Assembly (NCBI RefSeq): GCF_000935045.1
Contig: NZ_JYKS01000001.1
Location: forward strand, 186,001-250,000
Length of the DNA: 64,000 nucleotides
Direction: 5' to 3'
Source: Pseudomonas sp. 10-1B
GTDB lineage: Bacteria; Pseudomonadota; Gammaproteobacteria; Pseudomonadales; Pseudomonadaceae
Shown here: positions 8,587 to 16,756 of the stretch, in pieces
Layout of the letters: each line of letters starts with the position of its first letter
Numbering within the stretch: the first letter of the stretch is position 1
The notes under the pieces: model-generated
Told to the model about the DNA's origin: nothing
Databases searched by the model: none
The model's input: only the letters and a program-made list of their open reading frames with translations
Program-made: the position numbers and the translations under genes

Positions 8587-9861
8587 ATGCGCCTCATCGA
8601 CCTGTCGGCCCTTTGGCGTATCAACCTCTGGGTCACGTTTTGCTTCGCCCTGGTGACGCTGGCCTGTGCCGGCTTGCTGTTGCACCAGGCGGTGGCCGAT
8701 GTCGAGCGTGAATTGCAGGCCACTGAAGCGGTGGTGGAGTACCTCAGCGACACCGCCGTGCGCGACCCGGCCAGCCTGCAACCGCGGCTGACCCAGAGCT
8801 TGCGCCATGTGCGGGTGCATTGGCTGGCGGCGGATGAAGCGGCGAGGATACCAGCGCAGGCAGGCCTGGACGCCTGGCTGGGCCGCCAGCTGTTCGGCGA
8901 GCGCCACAACAGCAGCCGCCTGCTGGACCTGAGTGACGGGCGCCGGGTGTTGATTGCCGTGGATACGCGGGATGCAGTCGCTGACGTGCGGGATGCCCTG
9001 CAGCAGTTGCTGAGTGTGTGCGGCCTGGCCTTGTCGTTGAGCCTGCTGACCATCCGCTGGGCGGTGCGGCGCGGCATGGGCTTGTTGGATGAGCTACTGC
9101 AGGCCTTACGCCAGGTCTCGGGCGGGCAATTGACCGCGCGCCTGCGCGAAGCCGGCCTGCCGGAGGCGCGCCAGTTGGCGGAGCATTTCAACCGCATGGC
9201 CGCGACGCTGGAGCAGGCCCAGGCCGACAATGCCCAACTGACCCAGGCCCTGCTGGCGGTGCAGGAACAGGAACGCACCCACTTGGCGCAGACCCTGCAC
9301 GACGACCTCGGGCAATACCTGGCGGGGATCCGTGCCCAGGTCTGCCTGCTGCGCATGGTAGCCGACCAGCCCACCGTGGTGGAGCAGACGGCGCGGGCCC
9401 TTGCGCTCAATTGCGAGCGCCTGCAGCAGGGCTTTCGCGCCCTGGTACACGACCTGTATCCGGTGGCCTTGCAACACCTGCCGCTGGCCGAAGCCTTCGG
9501 CCTGCTGGTGAGCCAATGGCAGGCCAGCCAGGGCATCGATTGCCGCCTGCGGGTTGGCGAGCACCTGCCGCTGCTGCCTGGGGCGAGCAGGACGCACTTG
9601 TATCGGTTGCTGCAGGAGGCGTTGACCAATGTCGCCCGGCATGCCGACGCCAGCCAGGTGCGGGTACGCCTGCAACGCAGCGCCAAAGGCTTGCGCCTGC
9701 TGATTCGTGACAACGGCTGCGGCGCGAGCCAGCCCCAGCGCCCCGGGGTGGGGCTGCACTCGATGGCCGAGCGCGCCCGCAGCCTGGGGGGCGAACTGCG
9801 TATCCTCAGCCGCCCGGGTGGCGGTTGGGCGCTGGCGCTGAACATTCCCCTGGAGGTGTGA
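8587..9861 (+). CDS. pedS2: membrane sensor histidine kinase, PedS2/EraS type
   Basis: A 424-residue kinase. An N-terminal membrane segment (about 11-35) and a second one (about 138-156) flank a periplasmic sensor region. HAMP-like sequence, a HisKA_3 phosphoacceptor helix (HLAQTLHDDLGQYLAGIRAQ) and an ATPase domain (NVARHADASQ, RDNGCGA) follow. A strong GAGGAG site precedes the ATG. Its stop overlaps the start of the response regulator (TGATG), so the two form one operon. The PedS2/PedR2 pair of P. putida KT2440 senses lanthanides and switches between PedE and PedH; orthology is inferred from position (PP_2671/PP_2672 relative order) and architecture. Confidence 0.82.
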   Translation: MRLIDLSALWRINLWVTFCFALVTLACAGLLLHQAVADVERELQATEAVVEYLSDTAVRDPASLQPRLTQSLRHVRVHWLAADEAARIPAQAGLDAWLGRQLFGERHNSSRLLDLSDGRRVLIAVDTRDAVADVRDALQQLLSVCGLALSLSLLTIRWAVRRGMGLLDELLQALRQVSGGQLTARLREAGLPEARQLAEHFNRMAATLEQAQADNAQLTQALLAVQEQERTHLAQTLHDDLGQYLAGIRAQVCLLRMVADQPTVVEQTARALALNCERLQQGFRALVHDLYPVALQHLPLAEAFGLLVSQWQASQGIDCRLRVGEHLPLLPGASRTHLYRLLQEALTNVARHADASQVRVRLQRSAKGLRLLIRDNGCGASQPQRPGVGLHSMAERARSLGGELRILSRPGGGWALALNIPLEV

Positions 9862-10499
9862 TGAATATCGTATTGGTCGATGACCACGCTGTGGTCCGTC
9901 AGGGTTACGCCAGCCTGCTGCGGGCGGTGCTGCCGGCGATGCAGGTGCGCGAAGCCGCCAGTGGCGAAGAGGCCTTGGTCCGGGTTCAGGAGCAAGTGCC
10001 GAACCTGGTGATCATGGACTTCGGCCTACCCGGTATCAGTGGCCTGGAAGCCACCCGCCGGCTGCGCCAGCGCCTGCCACAGCTGCGGGTGCTGTTTTTC
10101 AGCATGCACGACGAACTGCCCTTGGTGCGCCAGGCGCTGGAAGCAGGGGCCTCGGGTTACTTGACCAAGAACTCGGCGCCCGAGGTGTTGATCGAGGCGG
10201 TGCATCGGGTGTTGGCCGGGCATGCCTATATCGAACAGCCCCTGGCCACCCAGCTGGCCTGCACGTCGCAACAAAGCGCCAGCGACCCACGCTTGCAGCG
10301 CATGACCCAGCGTGAGCTGGAGATCTTCGTGATGCTGGCCAAGGGCACCCCGGTGCGGGCGATTGCCGAGCAGCTATGCATTAGTGCCAAGACTGTGTCC
10401 AACCACCTGACTTTGCTCAAGAGCAAGTTGCAGGTCAGCTCGCATGCCGAGCTGGTGCACCTGGGGATCGATCTGGGCGTGGTGAGGGTGGCGGGGTGA
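9861..10499 (+). CDS. pedR2: LuxR-family response regulator, PedR2/EraR type
   Basis: A 212-residue response regulator. The receiver domain has VLVDDHAVVRQG, phosphoacceptor Asp in LVIMDFGLPGISG and Lys in GYLTKNSAP. The C-terminal NarL-type helix-turn-helix includes VRAIAEQLCISAKTVSNHLT. The ATG at 9861 is preferred over an upstream GTG because GGAGGTG precedes it and the receiver starts there. It overlaps the kinase stop by one base. In KT2440 the counterpart activates pedE without lanthanides and is counteracted when they are present; whether that switch is meaningful here is doubtful because no pedH lies in the window. Confidence 0.83.
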   Translation: MNIVLVDDHAVVRQGYASLLRAVLPAMQVREAASGEEALVRVQEQVPNLVIMDFGLPGISGLEATRRLRQRLPQLRVLFFSMHDELPLVRQALEAGASGYLTKNSAPEVLIEAVHRVLAGHAYIEQPLATQLACTSQQSASDPRLQRMTQRELEIFVMLAKGTPVRAIAEQLCISAKTVSNHLTLLKSKLQVSSHAELVHLGIDLGVVRVAG

Positions 10500-10578
10500 T
10501 CGTGATCGATGGGCACAGGCCTTGTAGGAGATCACCTAGCCCTATGAGCTGCGCTGTCGCGCAGGGAACAAGGGGCCA

Positions 10579-10663
10579 TTGTGGGAGCGGGTTTACCCGC
10601 GAAGCAAGCAACGCGGTGGTTGGCACCGGCTTTGCCGGTGTTCGCGGGTAAACCCGCTCCCAC
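10579..10663. repeat. REP pair
   Basis: Inverted arms TGTGGGAGCGGGTTTACCCG at the left and its complement at the right flank a GGCACCGGCTTTGCCGGTG minor hairpin. It lies between the convergent regulator and pentapeptide-repeat genes, where it could serve as a shared transcript barrier. Confidence 0.8.
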
Positions 10664-10734
10664 AGAGACCCTGCTGAATCAATAAGTCATGTGTTGTTCT
10701 ATGAGGGCGGCCTGTGCCGGTTGGATGTAGCTGT

Positions 10735-11394
10735 TCAATTGTCCCAGGTCTCAGGGCACCCCATGCACCCCTCCATGTTGGCGTCCTGAAAATTTCCATA
10801 GTGCCGGCGTGCCCCTCGCAAATCGGCATGCGCCAGGTTGCTCTGGCCAAACTTGGCCTCCTGCAGATTGGCATCGCCAAGGTTGGCGCCTTGCAGGTCG
10901 GTCTTGCTCAGCCAAGCCATTTCCAGGTCTGCCGCTCGCAGGTTGGCCCCATGCATCTTCGCCCCGGAAAGCCTGGCGAACTGCAAGTAGGCTGCGCTGA
11001 GGTCGGCATTTTCAAACTGTGCACCCTGGGCGAACAGGCCCCAGCCTTGAATGGCCATGAGCCTGCTATTGCTCAGGTCTGCCAGGCGCAGGTTGCTCTG
11101 CTGCAAGCTGGCACGGGTCAGGTTGGCGCCCTGCAGGCGGGCTTTCTCCAGGTTGGCCAGGTCCAGCCTGGCGTGGCGCAGGTCGGCATCGCGCAGGTCG
11201 GCGCCGGCCAGGTTCATCTTGCGCAGGTCCTGGTTGGCCAGGTTGGCGCCGCGCAGGTTGGCCCCTGGGCACTGGCTGGCTTCGGCGATCACGCAGCCGT
11301 TTACGGTCAAGGGGGCATCGTTGCCATCGTCGTCGGCGCTCACGGCCAGGGCAGGGGCAAGGGCCAACAGCAGGGCAAATGGCAGGTAGTTCAT
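10735..11394 (-). CDS. exported pentapeptide-repeat protein of the PQQ island
   Basis: A 219-residue protein with an N-terminal signal peptide (about 1-20, ending AVSAD). A long array of A(N/D)Lxx pentapeptides (about residues 43-205; for example GANLRGANLANQDL, DADLRHARLDLANL) predicts a right-handed quadrilateral beta helix. The C-terminus has a Cys pair (MEGCMGCPE). An equivalent gene sits next to exaA in P. aeruginosa and to pedE in P. putida, so it is a fixed but uncharacterised member of this locus. It is encoded 64 bases downstream of pedE on the same strand and is probably cotranscribed with it. Confidence 0.82.
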   Translation of the reverse strand: MNYLPFALLLALAPALAVSADDDGNDAPLTVNGCVIAEASQCPGANLRGANLANQDLRKMNLAGADLRDADLRHARLDLANLEKARLQGANLTRASLQQSNLRLADLSNSRLMAIQGWGLFAQGAQFENADLSAAYLQFARLSGAKMHGANLRAADLEMAWLSKTDLQGANLGDANLQEAKFGQSNLAHADLRGARRHYGNFQDANMEGCMGCPETWDN

Positions 11395-11458
11395 GGCGAA
11401 AGGCTCTTGGCGAAAGGAGTGCAGTTGCGGGGAGGGGCAAGCCGCTCCCCGCAGGTGG

Positions 11459-13354
11459 TCAACGCTGTGCGGTCTTGTTATCCCAGCTCGGGATCTTGAA
11501 CACCCAGAACGAGCCGCCCTGGGCCACCGGCTTGGTTAGCTCGGCCATGTCGCCGCCCCACAGCGGCACGGCGCCGCCGTAGCCCACGGTCACGCCGATG
11601 TACTGCTCGCCGTCCTGTTCCCAGGTGATCGGCGGCGAGACGATGCCGCTGCCGGTCTGGAACTTCCACAGTTCCTTGCCCGTCTTGGCGTCGAAGGCCT
11701 TGAAGAAGCCGTCACCCGTGCCGGTGAATACCAGGTTGCCCTTGGTCGCCAGTACACCGGCCCACAGTGGCAGGTGCTCCTTGTGCTCCCAGACCAGCTT
11801 GCCGGTAGTCGGGTCCATGGCGCGCAAGGTGCCAACGTGGTCGTCGTACATGCGCTTGATACGGAAGCCCATGCCCAGGTAGGCCGAGCCCTTCTTGTAG
11901 TTCACTTCCTCGGTCCAGTACTCCTCTTTCCACTGGTTGCCGGGGATGTAGAACAGGCCGGTGTCCTGGCTGTAGGCCATGGGGTTCCAGTTCTTGCCGC
12001 CAAGGAACGGTGGCGAGACCTCCACCGGTTTGCCCTTGGTTTCGCCCGGCAGTGGTTTGGCTGGCCGCTGGCCGGGGTTTTCCACCGGGCGCCCGGTCTT
12101 GAGGTCGATATGGCTGGCCCAGGTGATGTTGTCGACGAAGGGGAAGGCGTTCTGCAGCTTGCCGTTGTTGCGGTCCACCACGTAGAAGAAACCGTTGCGG
12201 TCGGCATGTCCGGTGGCCTTGACCACTTTGCCGTCCTTGTCCTTGTAGTCGAACAGCACCAGTTCGTTGTTGCCGGAGAAATCCCAGGCATCGTTCGGCG
12301 TGTGCTGGTAGAACCACTTCACCTCACCGGTGCTCGGGTCGACGCCGACCTGGCCCGAGGTGTAGAGGCTGTCGTAGTCGTGCGGGTTGCCATCCTTGGA
12401 CGTACGCGCCCAAGTATTCCACGGGCCCGGGTTGCCGGCGCCGACGATGATGGTGTTGGTCTCGGCATCGAAGCTGGCGCTCTGCCAGGGTGCGCCGCCG
12501 CCGTGGCTCCAGGCCTCGACCTTGCCGGTTTCGGTGGTAGGGTCGTTGGGCCAGGAAGGCGCCTTGACGTCACCGGTCGGCGTACTGTCCTTGCCGTTCA
12601 GGCGGCCCATGTGGCCTTCGACGAAGGGCCGCATCCACACTTCTTCACCGGTGTCCGGGTCGCGGGCGAACAGCTGGCCGACCACACCGAATTCATCACC
12701 GGAGCTGCCATGGATCAGCAACACCTTGCCGCTGGTCTTGTCCTTGATCAGCACTGGGGCGCCGGTCATGGTGTAGCCGGCGCTGTGGTCGCCGAACTTC
12801 TTGTTCCACACCACCTTGCCGGTGTGCTTGTTCAGCGCGATGACCCGGGCGTCCAGGGTGCCGAAGTAGATCTTGTCGCCGTAGATCGCCGCCCCACGGT
12901 TGACCACGTCGCAGCATGGGCGAATGTTGTCCGGCAGGCGGTGGCTGTAGGTCCACAGGCGTTTGCCGGTCTTGGCATCGAGGGCGAATACCCGCGAGTA
13001 TGAGCCGGTAACGTAGACCACGCCGTCGCTGACGATGGCCTGGGACTCCTGGCCGCGCTGCTTCTCGTCGCCGAACGAATAGGACCAGGCCGGGGTCAGC
13101 TTGAACACGTTCTGGTCATTGACCTGGGCCAGCGGGCTCCAGCGTTGGGCGTTGGTGCCCATGCCGTACTGCAGCACGTCCTGGGTGGTCAGGTGGTCGT
13201 TGGCGATGTCTTCCCAGGTTACGTTCTTGCTGGCAGGTGCCGCCGGGGGAGTAGCCGCCGTGGCCACATTGCCCAGGGCCAGGCTACCGGCCAGCAGCAA
13301 GACCCGCACGCTCAGGGCCAGAGGGGAAAGGGCGGGTAGCGATCTTATTGTCAT
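11459..13354 (-). CDS. pedE: PQQ-dependent (quinoprotein) ethanol dehydrogenase, calcium type
   Basis: A 631-residue periplasmic alcohol dehydrogenase that oxidises primary alcohols to aldehydes and passes electrons to cytochrome c550. It has a signal peptide (about 1-34, ending ATAATP), an eight-bladed propeller with repeated W-motifs, the vicinal Cys147-Cys148 ring in NIRPCCDVVNRG and the catalytic Asp358 in AWDFSGNNE. The residue two after this Asp is Ser360, not the extra Asp of lanthanide enzymes (XoxF/PedH), so calcium is the expected metal. The ATG at 13354 is taken as start because it begins the signal peptide; the longer open frame runs through the promoter region. Divergent from pedF. 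Confidence 0.93.
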   Translation of the reverse strand: MTIRSLPALSPLALSVRVLLLAGSLALGNVATAATPPAAPASKNVTWEDIANDHLTTQDVLQYGMGTNAQRWSPLAQVNDQNVFKLTPAWSYSFGDEKQRGQESQAIVSDGVVYVTGSYSRVFALDAKTGKRLWTYSHRLPDNIRPCCDVVNRGAAIYGDKIYFGTLDARVIALNKHTGKVVWNKKFGDHSAGYTMTGAPVLIKDKTSGKVLLIHGSSGDEFGVVGQLFARDPDTGEEVWMRPFVEGHMGRLNGKDSTPTGDVKAPSWPNDPTTETGKVEAWSHGGGAPWQSASFDAETNTIIVGAGNPGPWNTWARTSKDGNPHDYDSLYTSGQVGVDPSTGEVKWFYQHTPNDAWDFSGNNELVLFDYKDKDGKVVKATGHADRNGFFYVVDRNNGKLQNAFPFVDNITWASHIDLKTGRPVENPGQRPAKPLPGETKGKPVEVSPPFLGGKNWNPMAYSQDTGLFYIPGNQWKEEYWTEEVNYKKGSAYLGMGFRIKRMYDDHVGTLRAMDPTTGKLVWEHKEHLPLWAGVLATKGNLVFTGTGDGFFKAFDAKTGKELWKFQTGSGIVSPPITWEQDGEQYIGVTVGYGGAVPLWGGDMAELTKPVAQGGSFWVFKIPSWDNKTAQR

Positions 13355-13490
13355 GGTTGCAGTTCCCTGTGGAGGTTTTGGCCTGCACAGGGTGGGGTGG
13401 GGCGGCTGTCGGGGGATACGGAAAAATTCCCGCCCTTGCGGGGAAAAGTTCCCGTGGGGCACCTCATTTGGCCTTTCACCACAAGCCCTA

Positions 13491-13507
13491 CTACCAAGGG
13501 AGTACGG
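13491..13507 (+). promoter_or_regulatory. putative PQQ-regulon motif, pedE side of divergent region
   Basis: CTACCAAGGGAGTACGG is the most degenerate of the seven motif copies. It lies 137 bases from the pedE start and is followed 7 bases later by a better copy. Confidence 0.4.
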
Positions 13508-13513
13508 CCTGGC

Positions 13514-13533
13514 CACCAAAGCAGCATTCGGTG
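13514..13533 (+). promoter_or_regulatory. putative PQQ-regulon motif, pedF side of divergent region
   Basis: CACCAAAGCAGCATTCGGTG shares GCATTCGG with the pqqA copy at 16460. It lies 76 bases upstream of the pedF start in the pedE/pedF divergent region. Confidence 0.55.
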
Positions 13534-13608
13534 ACTTGCGGGCTGTTCCTAAGATGGTGGCACGGCCTCTGTGGTTGAGGCTTTGCGTGCAATCGTGAGG
13601 GCATAACA

Positions 13609-14070
13609 ATGACAAAAAAACGCAACGTCTTGCTCGCCACCGGGCTGCTGGCCGCTGCCTTGCTGAGCGGCACGGCCTGGGCCCATGGCAACGTGGTGCC
13701 CCAGGCGGTGGAAACCCAGGGCCTGACCCCGATCAAGGACGCTGGGGTAACCCTGGATGGCGACGGCTGGGCGGCAGTCAACCCGTATCGCACCTCCGCC
13801 GAGCACGACAAGGCCGTGGAAATCGGTGCCTCGGCCTACAACCAGAACTGTGCCGCCTGCCATGGCCTGGAAGCCAAGTCCGGTGGTATCGCCCCGGACT
13901 TGCGCATGCTCGATGCCGGCGAGGCTGGGGATGAATGGTTCGTCGAGCGGGTGCGCCACGGCGCGGTTCGTGACGGCCGGGTGTACATGCCGAAGATGGC
14001 CGATTACCTGAGCCAGGAAGCCCTCTGGGCAGTGCGCACCTACCTGGACAGCGTGCATGTCGAGGAGTGA
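13609..14070 (+). CDS. pedF: cytochrome c550, electron acceptor of the quinoprotein dehydrogenase
   Basis: A 153-residue periplasmic cytochrome with a signal peptide (about 1-25, ending TAWAHG). A single c-type haem motif, CAACH (about residues 82-86), is followed by a probable axial Met in VYMPKM near residue 128. It takes electrons from the PQQ alcohol dehydrogenase and delivers them to the terminal oxidase. A GAGGG ribosome site precedes the ATG. Position and length match exaB/pedF. It is divergent from pedE and followed by the SoxYZ-like gene after 79 bases. Confidence 0.92.
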   Translation: MTKKRNVLLATGLLAAALLSGTAWAHGNVVPQAVETQGLTPIKDAGVTLDGDGWAAVNPYRTSAEHDKAVEIGASAYNQNCAACHGLEAKSGGIAPDLRMLDAGEAGDEWFVERVRHGAVRDGRVYMPKMADYLSQEALWAVRTYLDSVHVEE

Positions 14071-14149
14071 TGACGACACACCGCATGGTGTTCTTCGCGG
14101 GTAAAACCCGCACCCGCAAGGGGCCTGCCAAATCAATGAGGAACGGGCC

Positions 14150-14917
14150 ATGAACTGGCGAGCGACTTTCCTGCTGGCCTGCTGGATGCCCTGGGCAGCC
14201 CAGGCCCTGGCCGCCGAACAGAGCGCCAACCCAGACCCGGTGCCGTCGGTGATGTGGGACTTCTACCACAAGCAGTTGCTGGGGCAGGCGGCGTTCGTTT
14301 TCGATGACCGGGTCAAGCTGTTGGCGCCGCCCTTCGCCGAGGACGCGCGCCAGGTGCCGCTGGAGATCGATGCCCGGGCGTTCGCCGGCGAGGTGGTACG
14401 GATCCTCGCCTGGGCCGAGCTCAACCCGCTGCCGCGCATTGTCGACTTCGAGCCCGCTGCGCGGGTGCTGCCCTGGTTGTCGATCCGCATCCGCATCGAG
14501 CAGGCCACGCCGCTGCGCGCCGCCGTGCTGACGCGCGACGGCCTGTGGCATGTTGGCTCGACCCTGATCGATGCGGCCGGCGGCGGCTGCACCGCACCCA
14601 GCGTGGTGCGTACCCAGCCCGGCTGGGAGGAGCACCTTGGGGAAACACTGGGCGGGCGCTATCCGCGGGGCGCTGGCAGCCGTTTGCGCTTGCAGGTGGC
14701 CCACCCGATGGATAACGGCCTGGTCAGCGGCATTCCCGAATTCTTCCTCAACCATGCCGAGTTGCAAGGTGCCGATGGCCAGCGTTTGGCCAGCATCGAG
14801 CTGTACCCGGCGGTCAGCGAAAACCCCAGCCTGGGCTTCGATATCCAAGGCTCCGGGCCGATCCGGCTGTTGTTGCAAGACAACAGCGGTAACCAGTTCG
14901 AGGCGGCTGTGCCCTGA
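14150..14917 (+). CDS. quinoprotein dehydrogenase-associated SoxYZ-like carrier
   Basis: A 255-residue exported protein (signal peptide about 1-22, ending ALAAEQ). Its first part resembles the sulfur carrier SoxY, with the Cys-bearing GGGCTAPS motif near residue 146, and its last 90 residues resemble SoxZ, so the two carrier halves are fused. The family is found with PQQ dehydrogenases rather than sulfur oxidation. Its exact role, perhaps a thiol carrier for the neighbouring zinc hydrolase, is unproven. A GAGGAA site precedes the ATG. The next gene starts 41 bases later, indicating an operon. Confidence 0.83.
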   Translation: MNWRATFLLACWMPWAAQALAAEQSANPDPVPSVMWDFYHKQLLGQAAFVFDDRVKLLAPPFAEDARQVPLEIDARAFAGEVVRILAWAELNPLPRIVDFEPAARVLPWLSIRIRIEQATPLRAAVLTRDGLWHVGSTLIDAAGGGCTAPSVVRTQPGWEEHLGETLGGRYPRGAGSRLRLQVAHPMDNGLVSGIPEFFLNHAELQGADGQRLASIELYPAVSENPSLGFDIQGSGPIRLLLQDNSGNQFEAAVP

Positions 14918-14958
14918 GCGCGTTGCCCGACTTTACCCCCTGAGCAGAGGTGCCCGTC

Positions 14959-15897
14959 ATGCGTTGGATGCTGCTGTCGCTGCTGTGCCTGGGCCTGCCG
15001 GCCTGGGCTGACCTGGACTATCGGCTCACGCCCAGGCAGATCGCCGAGGGTACCTGGCTGCTGGAGGGCAGCACCGACAATTTCGCCAAGGCCAATGGCG
15101 GCAATGTTGTCAACACTGCGTTCATCGTCACCGACAGCGGCGTGGTGGTGATCGACAGCGGGCCGTCGAAACGCTACGGCGAAGCTCTGCGCCAAGCCAT
15201 CGCCGCCACCACCGACAAACCAGTGCTCGAAGTGTTGCTGACCCATCATCACCCCGACCATGTGCTGGGCAACCAGGCCTTTGCCGACGTGCCGATCGGT
15301 GCCCTGGCTGGTACCAGCGAGCTGTTGCGCCAACAGGGCGAGGCCATGGCCGAGAACATGTACCGCTTGGTCGGCGACTGGATGCGCGGTACCGAGGTAG
15401 TGCTGCCCACTCGAGTACTGACGCCTGGCATCCATGAGGTCGGCGGGCACCGGCTGCGGTTGCTGAGGTTGGGCGGGCATACCGGTGCCGACCTGGCGAT
15501 TCTCGATGAGAAGACCGGCGTGCTGTTCGCCGGCGACCTGGTGTTCCACGACCGCGCCCTGACCACCCCCAACAGCCCTGGGCTGGGCGTTTGGCTCAAG
15601 GACCTGGACACTCTGCAAGCCCTGCCCTGGACGCGCCTGGTACCTGGGCACGGCCCGGTGGCCAGCGATGCACGGGCTTTTGCGCAGATGCGCGACTATC
15701 TGGGCTGGCTCGATGGCCTGATGGGTGAGGGCGCGGCGCGCGGTGATGACATGGTCGAGATGATCCGCCGGCCGATCCCCGAGCGGTTTGCCGCTGTCAG
15801 CCTGAGCCGCTACGAGTTGATCCGCAGCGTCAGCCACCTGTATCCGCGTTACGAGCGCCAGCGCATGCAGCGTGTCGACGGCAAGCCCGCCAACTGA
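14959..15897 (+). CDS. quinoprotein relay system zinc metallohydrolase (metallo-beta-lactamase fold)
   Basis: A 312-residue periplasmic protein with a signal peptide (about 1-17, ending LPAWAD) and a metallo-beta-lactamase domain. The metal-binding motif THHHPDHVLG is present, with further ligands in LGGHTGADLA and in FAGDLVFHD and VPGHGPV. It belongs to the SoxH-related hydrolases found with PQQ dehydrogenases and SoxYZ-like carriers. The ATG at 14959 is chosen over the GTG at 14950 because AGAGG lies 8 bases before it. Substrate unknown; detoxification of a reactive thioester or aldehyde adduct has been supposed for the family. Confidence 0.84.
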   Translation: MRWMLLSLLCLGLPAWADLDYRLTPRQIAEGTWLLEGSTDNFAKANGGNVVNTAFIVTDSGVVVIDSGPSKRYGEALRQAIAATTDKPVLEVLLTHHHPDHVLGNQAFADVPIGALAGTSELLRQQGEAMAENMYRLVGDWMRGTEVVLPTRVLTPGIHEVGGHRLRLLRLGGHTGADLAILDEKTGVLFAGDLVFHDRALTTPNSPGLGVWLKDLDTLQALPWTRLVPGHGPVASDARAFAQMRDYLGWLDGLMGEGAARGDDMVEMIRRPIPERFAAVSLSRYELIRSVSHLYPRYERQRMQRVDGKPAN

Positions 15898-15963
15898 TCG
15901 GCTGACGCGGCTGGGCTCTGGGAGCAACTGTCGTGCTCAAAATATGAAGGCTTGCACGATCTT

Positions 15964-16407
15964 TGTGGGAGCGGGCATGTCGAGGCGTCGAACCGCCGCG
16001 AACACCGGCAAAGCCGGTGCCATCCATCGCGCTGGATTCTTCGCGGGCGAGCCCGCTCCCACAGGTGCTGTGCAGGTTTCGGGCGGACGCTATACCTTGT
16101 GGGCATGCCCGCGAACACCGGCAAAGCCGGTGCCATCCACCGCGCTGGATTCTTCGCGGGCGAGCCCGCTCCCACAGGTACTGTGCAGGTTTCGGGCGGA
16201 CGCTATACCTTGTGGGCATGCCCGCGAACACCGGCAAAGCCGGTGCCATCCACCGCGCTGGAATCTTCGCGGGTGAACCCGCTCCCACAGGTGCTGTGCA
16301 GGTTCGGGCTCACGCTATACCTGTAGGAGCGGCTTTAGCCGCGAACACCGGCAAAGCCGGTGCCATCCATCGCGCTGGATTCTTCGCGGGTGAACCCGCT
16401 CCCACAG
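15964..16407. repeat. tandem REP array (four units)
   Basis: Four copies of a REP unit start with the minor hairpin GCGAACACCGGCAAAGCCGG at 15998, 16111, 16224 and 16341, giving periods of 113, 113 and 117 bases. Each unit ends with the major REP arm (GGGCGAGCCCGCTCCCACAG or a variant). Units two and three are almost identical, indicating recent duplication. The array fills the gap between the metallohydrolase and pqqA. Confidence 0.9.
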
Positions 16408-16459
16408 ACGCGGTGGGCTCACGGGCTGTGTTCTCCTACCAACGCATCCTGCAAGTTTG

Positions 16460-16481
16460 TTCCAAAGTAGCATTCGGCTCC
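16460..16481 (+). promoter_or_regulatory. putative PQQ-regulon motif upstream of pqqA
   Basis: CCAAAGTAGCATTCGGC (from 16462) is the best copy of the island motif and ends about 60 bases before the pqqA start, so pqqA is probably co-regulated with the alcohol dehydrogenase genes. Confidence 0.6.
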
Positions 16482-16541
16482 GTCGCTCCCCATGCATTAA
16501 TGCCTCTACCGGACTTTTCCGGCACAAGAAGAGGACTGCCC

Positions 16542-16613
16542 ATGTGGAATAAACCCGCCTTTACCGACCTGCGCATCGGCTTTGAAGTGACAATGTACTT
16601 CGCCAACCGTTGA
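16542..16613 (+). CDS. pqqA: coenzyme PQQ precursor peptide PqqA
   Basis: A 23-residue peptide. Its C-terminal half contains the conserved Glu and Tyr, spaced E-x3-Y in [11 protein letters not shown], that are cross-linked and excised to form pyrroloquinoline quinone. A GAGGA ribosome site lies 6 bases before the ATG. The usual partners pqqBCDE are not adjacent: the next gene is the alcohol dehydrogenase ercA. This is therefore an isolated pqqA copy placed within the alcohol-oxidation regulon, presumably boosting precursor supply for biosynthesis genes elsewhere. Confidence 0.93.
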   Translation: MWNKPAFTDLRIGFEVTMYFANR

Positions 16614-16620
16614 TGTGCCT

Positions 16621-16643
16621 CCGGCCATCGTTGCGGTGGCCGG
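16621..16643 (+). terminator. hairpin after pqqA, likely attenuator or mRNA stabiliser
   Basis: CCGGCCA and TGGCCGG form a perfect 7-bp stem with a 9-base loop, directly after the pqqA stop. No T-run follows, so it is probably not a full terminator. A similar structure after pqqA could keep its mRNA abundant relative to the downstream gene. Confidence 0.45.
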
Positions 16644-16756
16644 TCTCCCCTGATTGTCCGTGGCTGAGCCAGTGCTAGGCGTTGGTCTGGTTGCTTTCGC
16701 TGCGGGATGCTTTACGCTGGCGATTACCTTCCAGAACAATAAGAACAGGCTTGCCA

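Noticed and set aside
11774..13003. 409-codon plus-strand frame opposite the quinoprotein dehydrogenase
   Set aside because: Shadow of pedE, whose PQQ and metal motifs are unmistakable on the minus strand.
15964..16407. CRISPR-like array of regularly spaced repeats
   Set aside because: The spacers are themselves repeated and palindromic REP arms, the units are over 100 bases and no cas genes are present.
15963..16613. Long frames through the REP arrays (also 46397-46906 and 42889-43441)
   Set aside because: The predicted peptides are repeats of [13 protein letters not shown] sequence produced by translation of REP hairpins and have no independent start signals.
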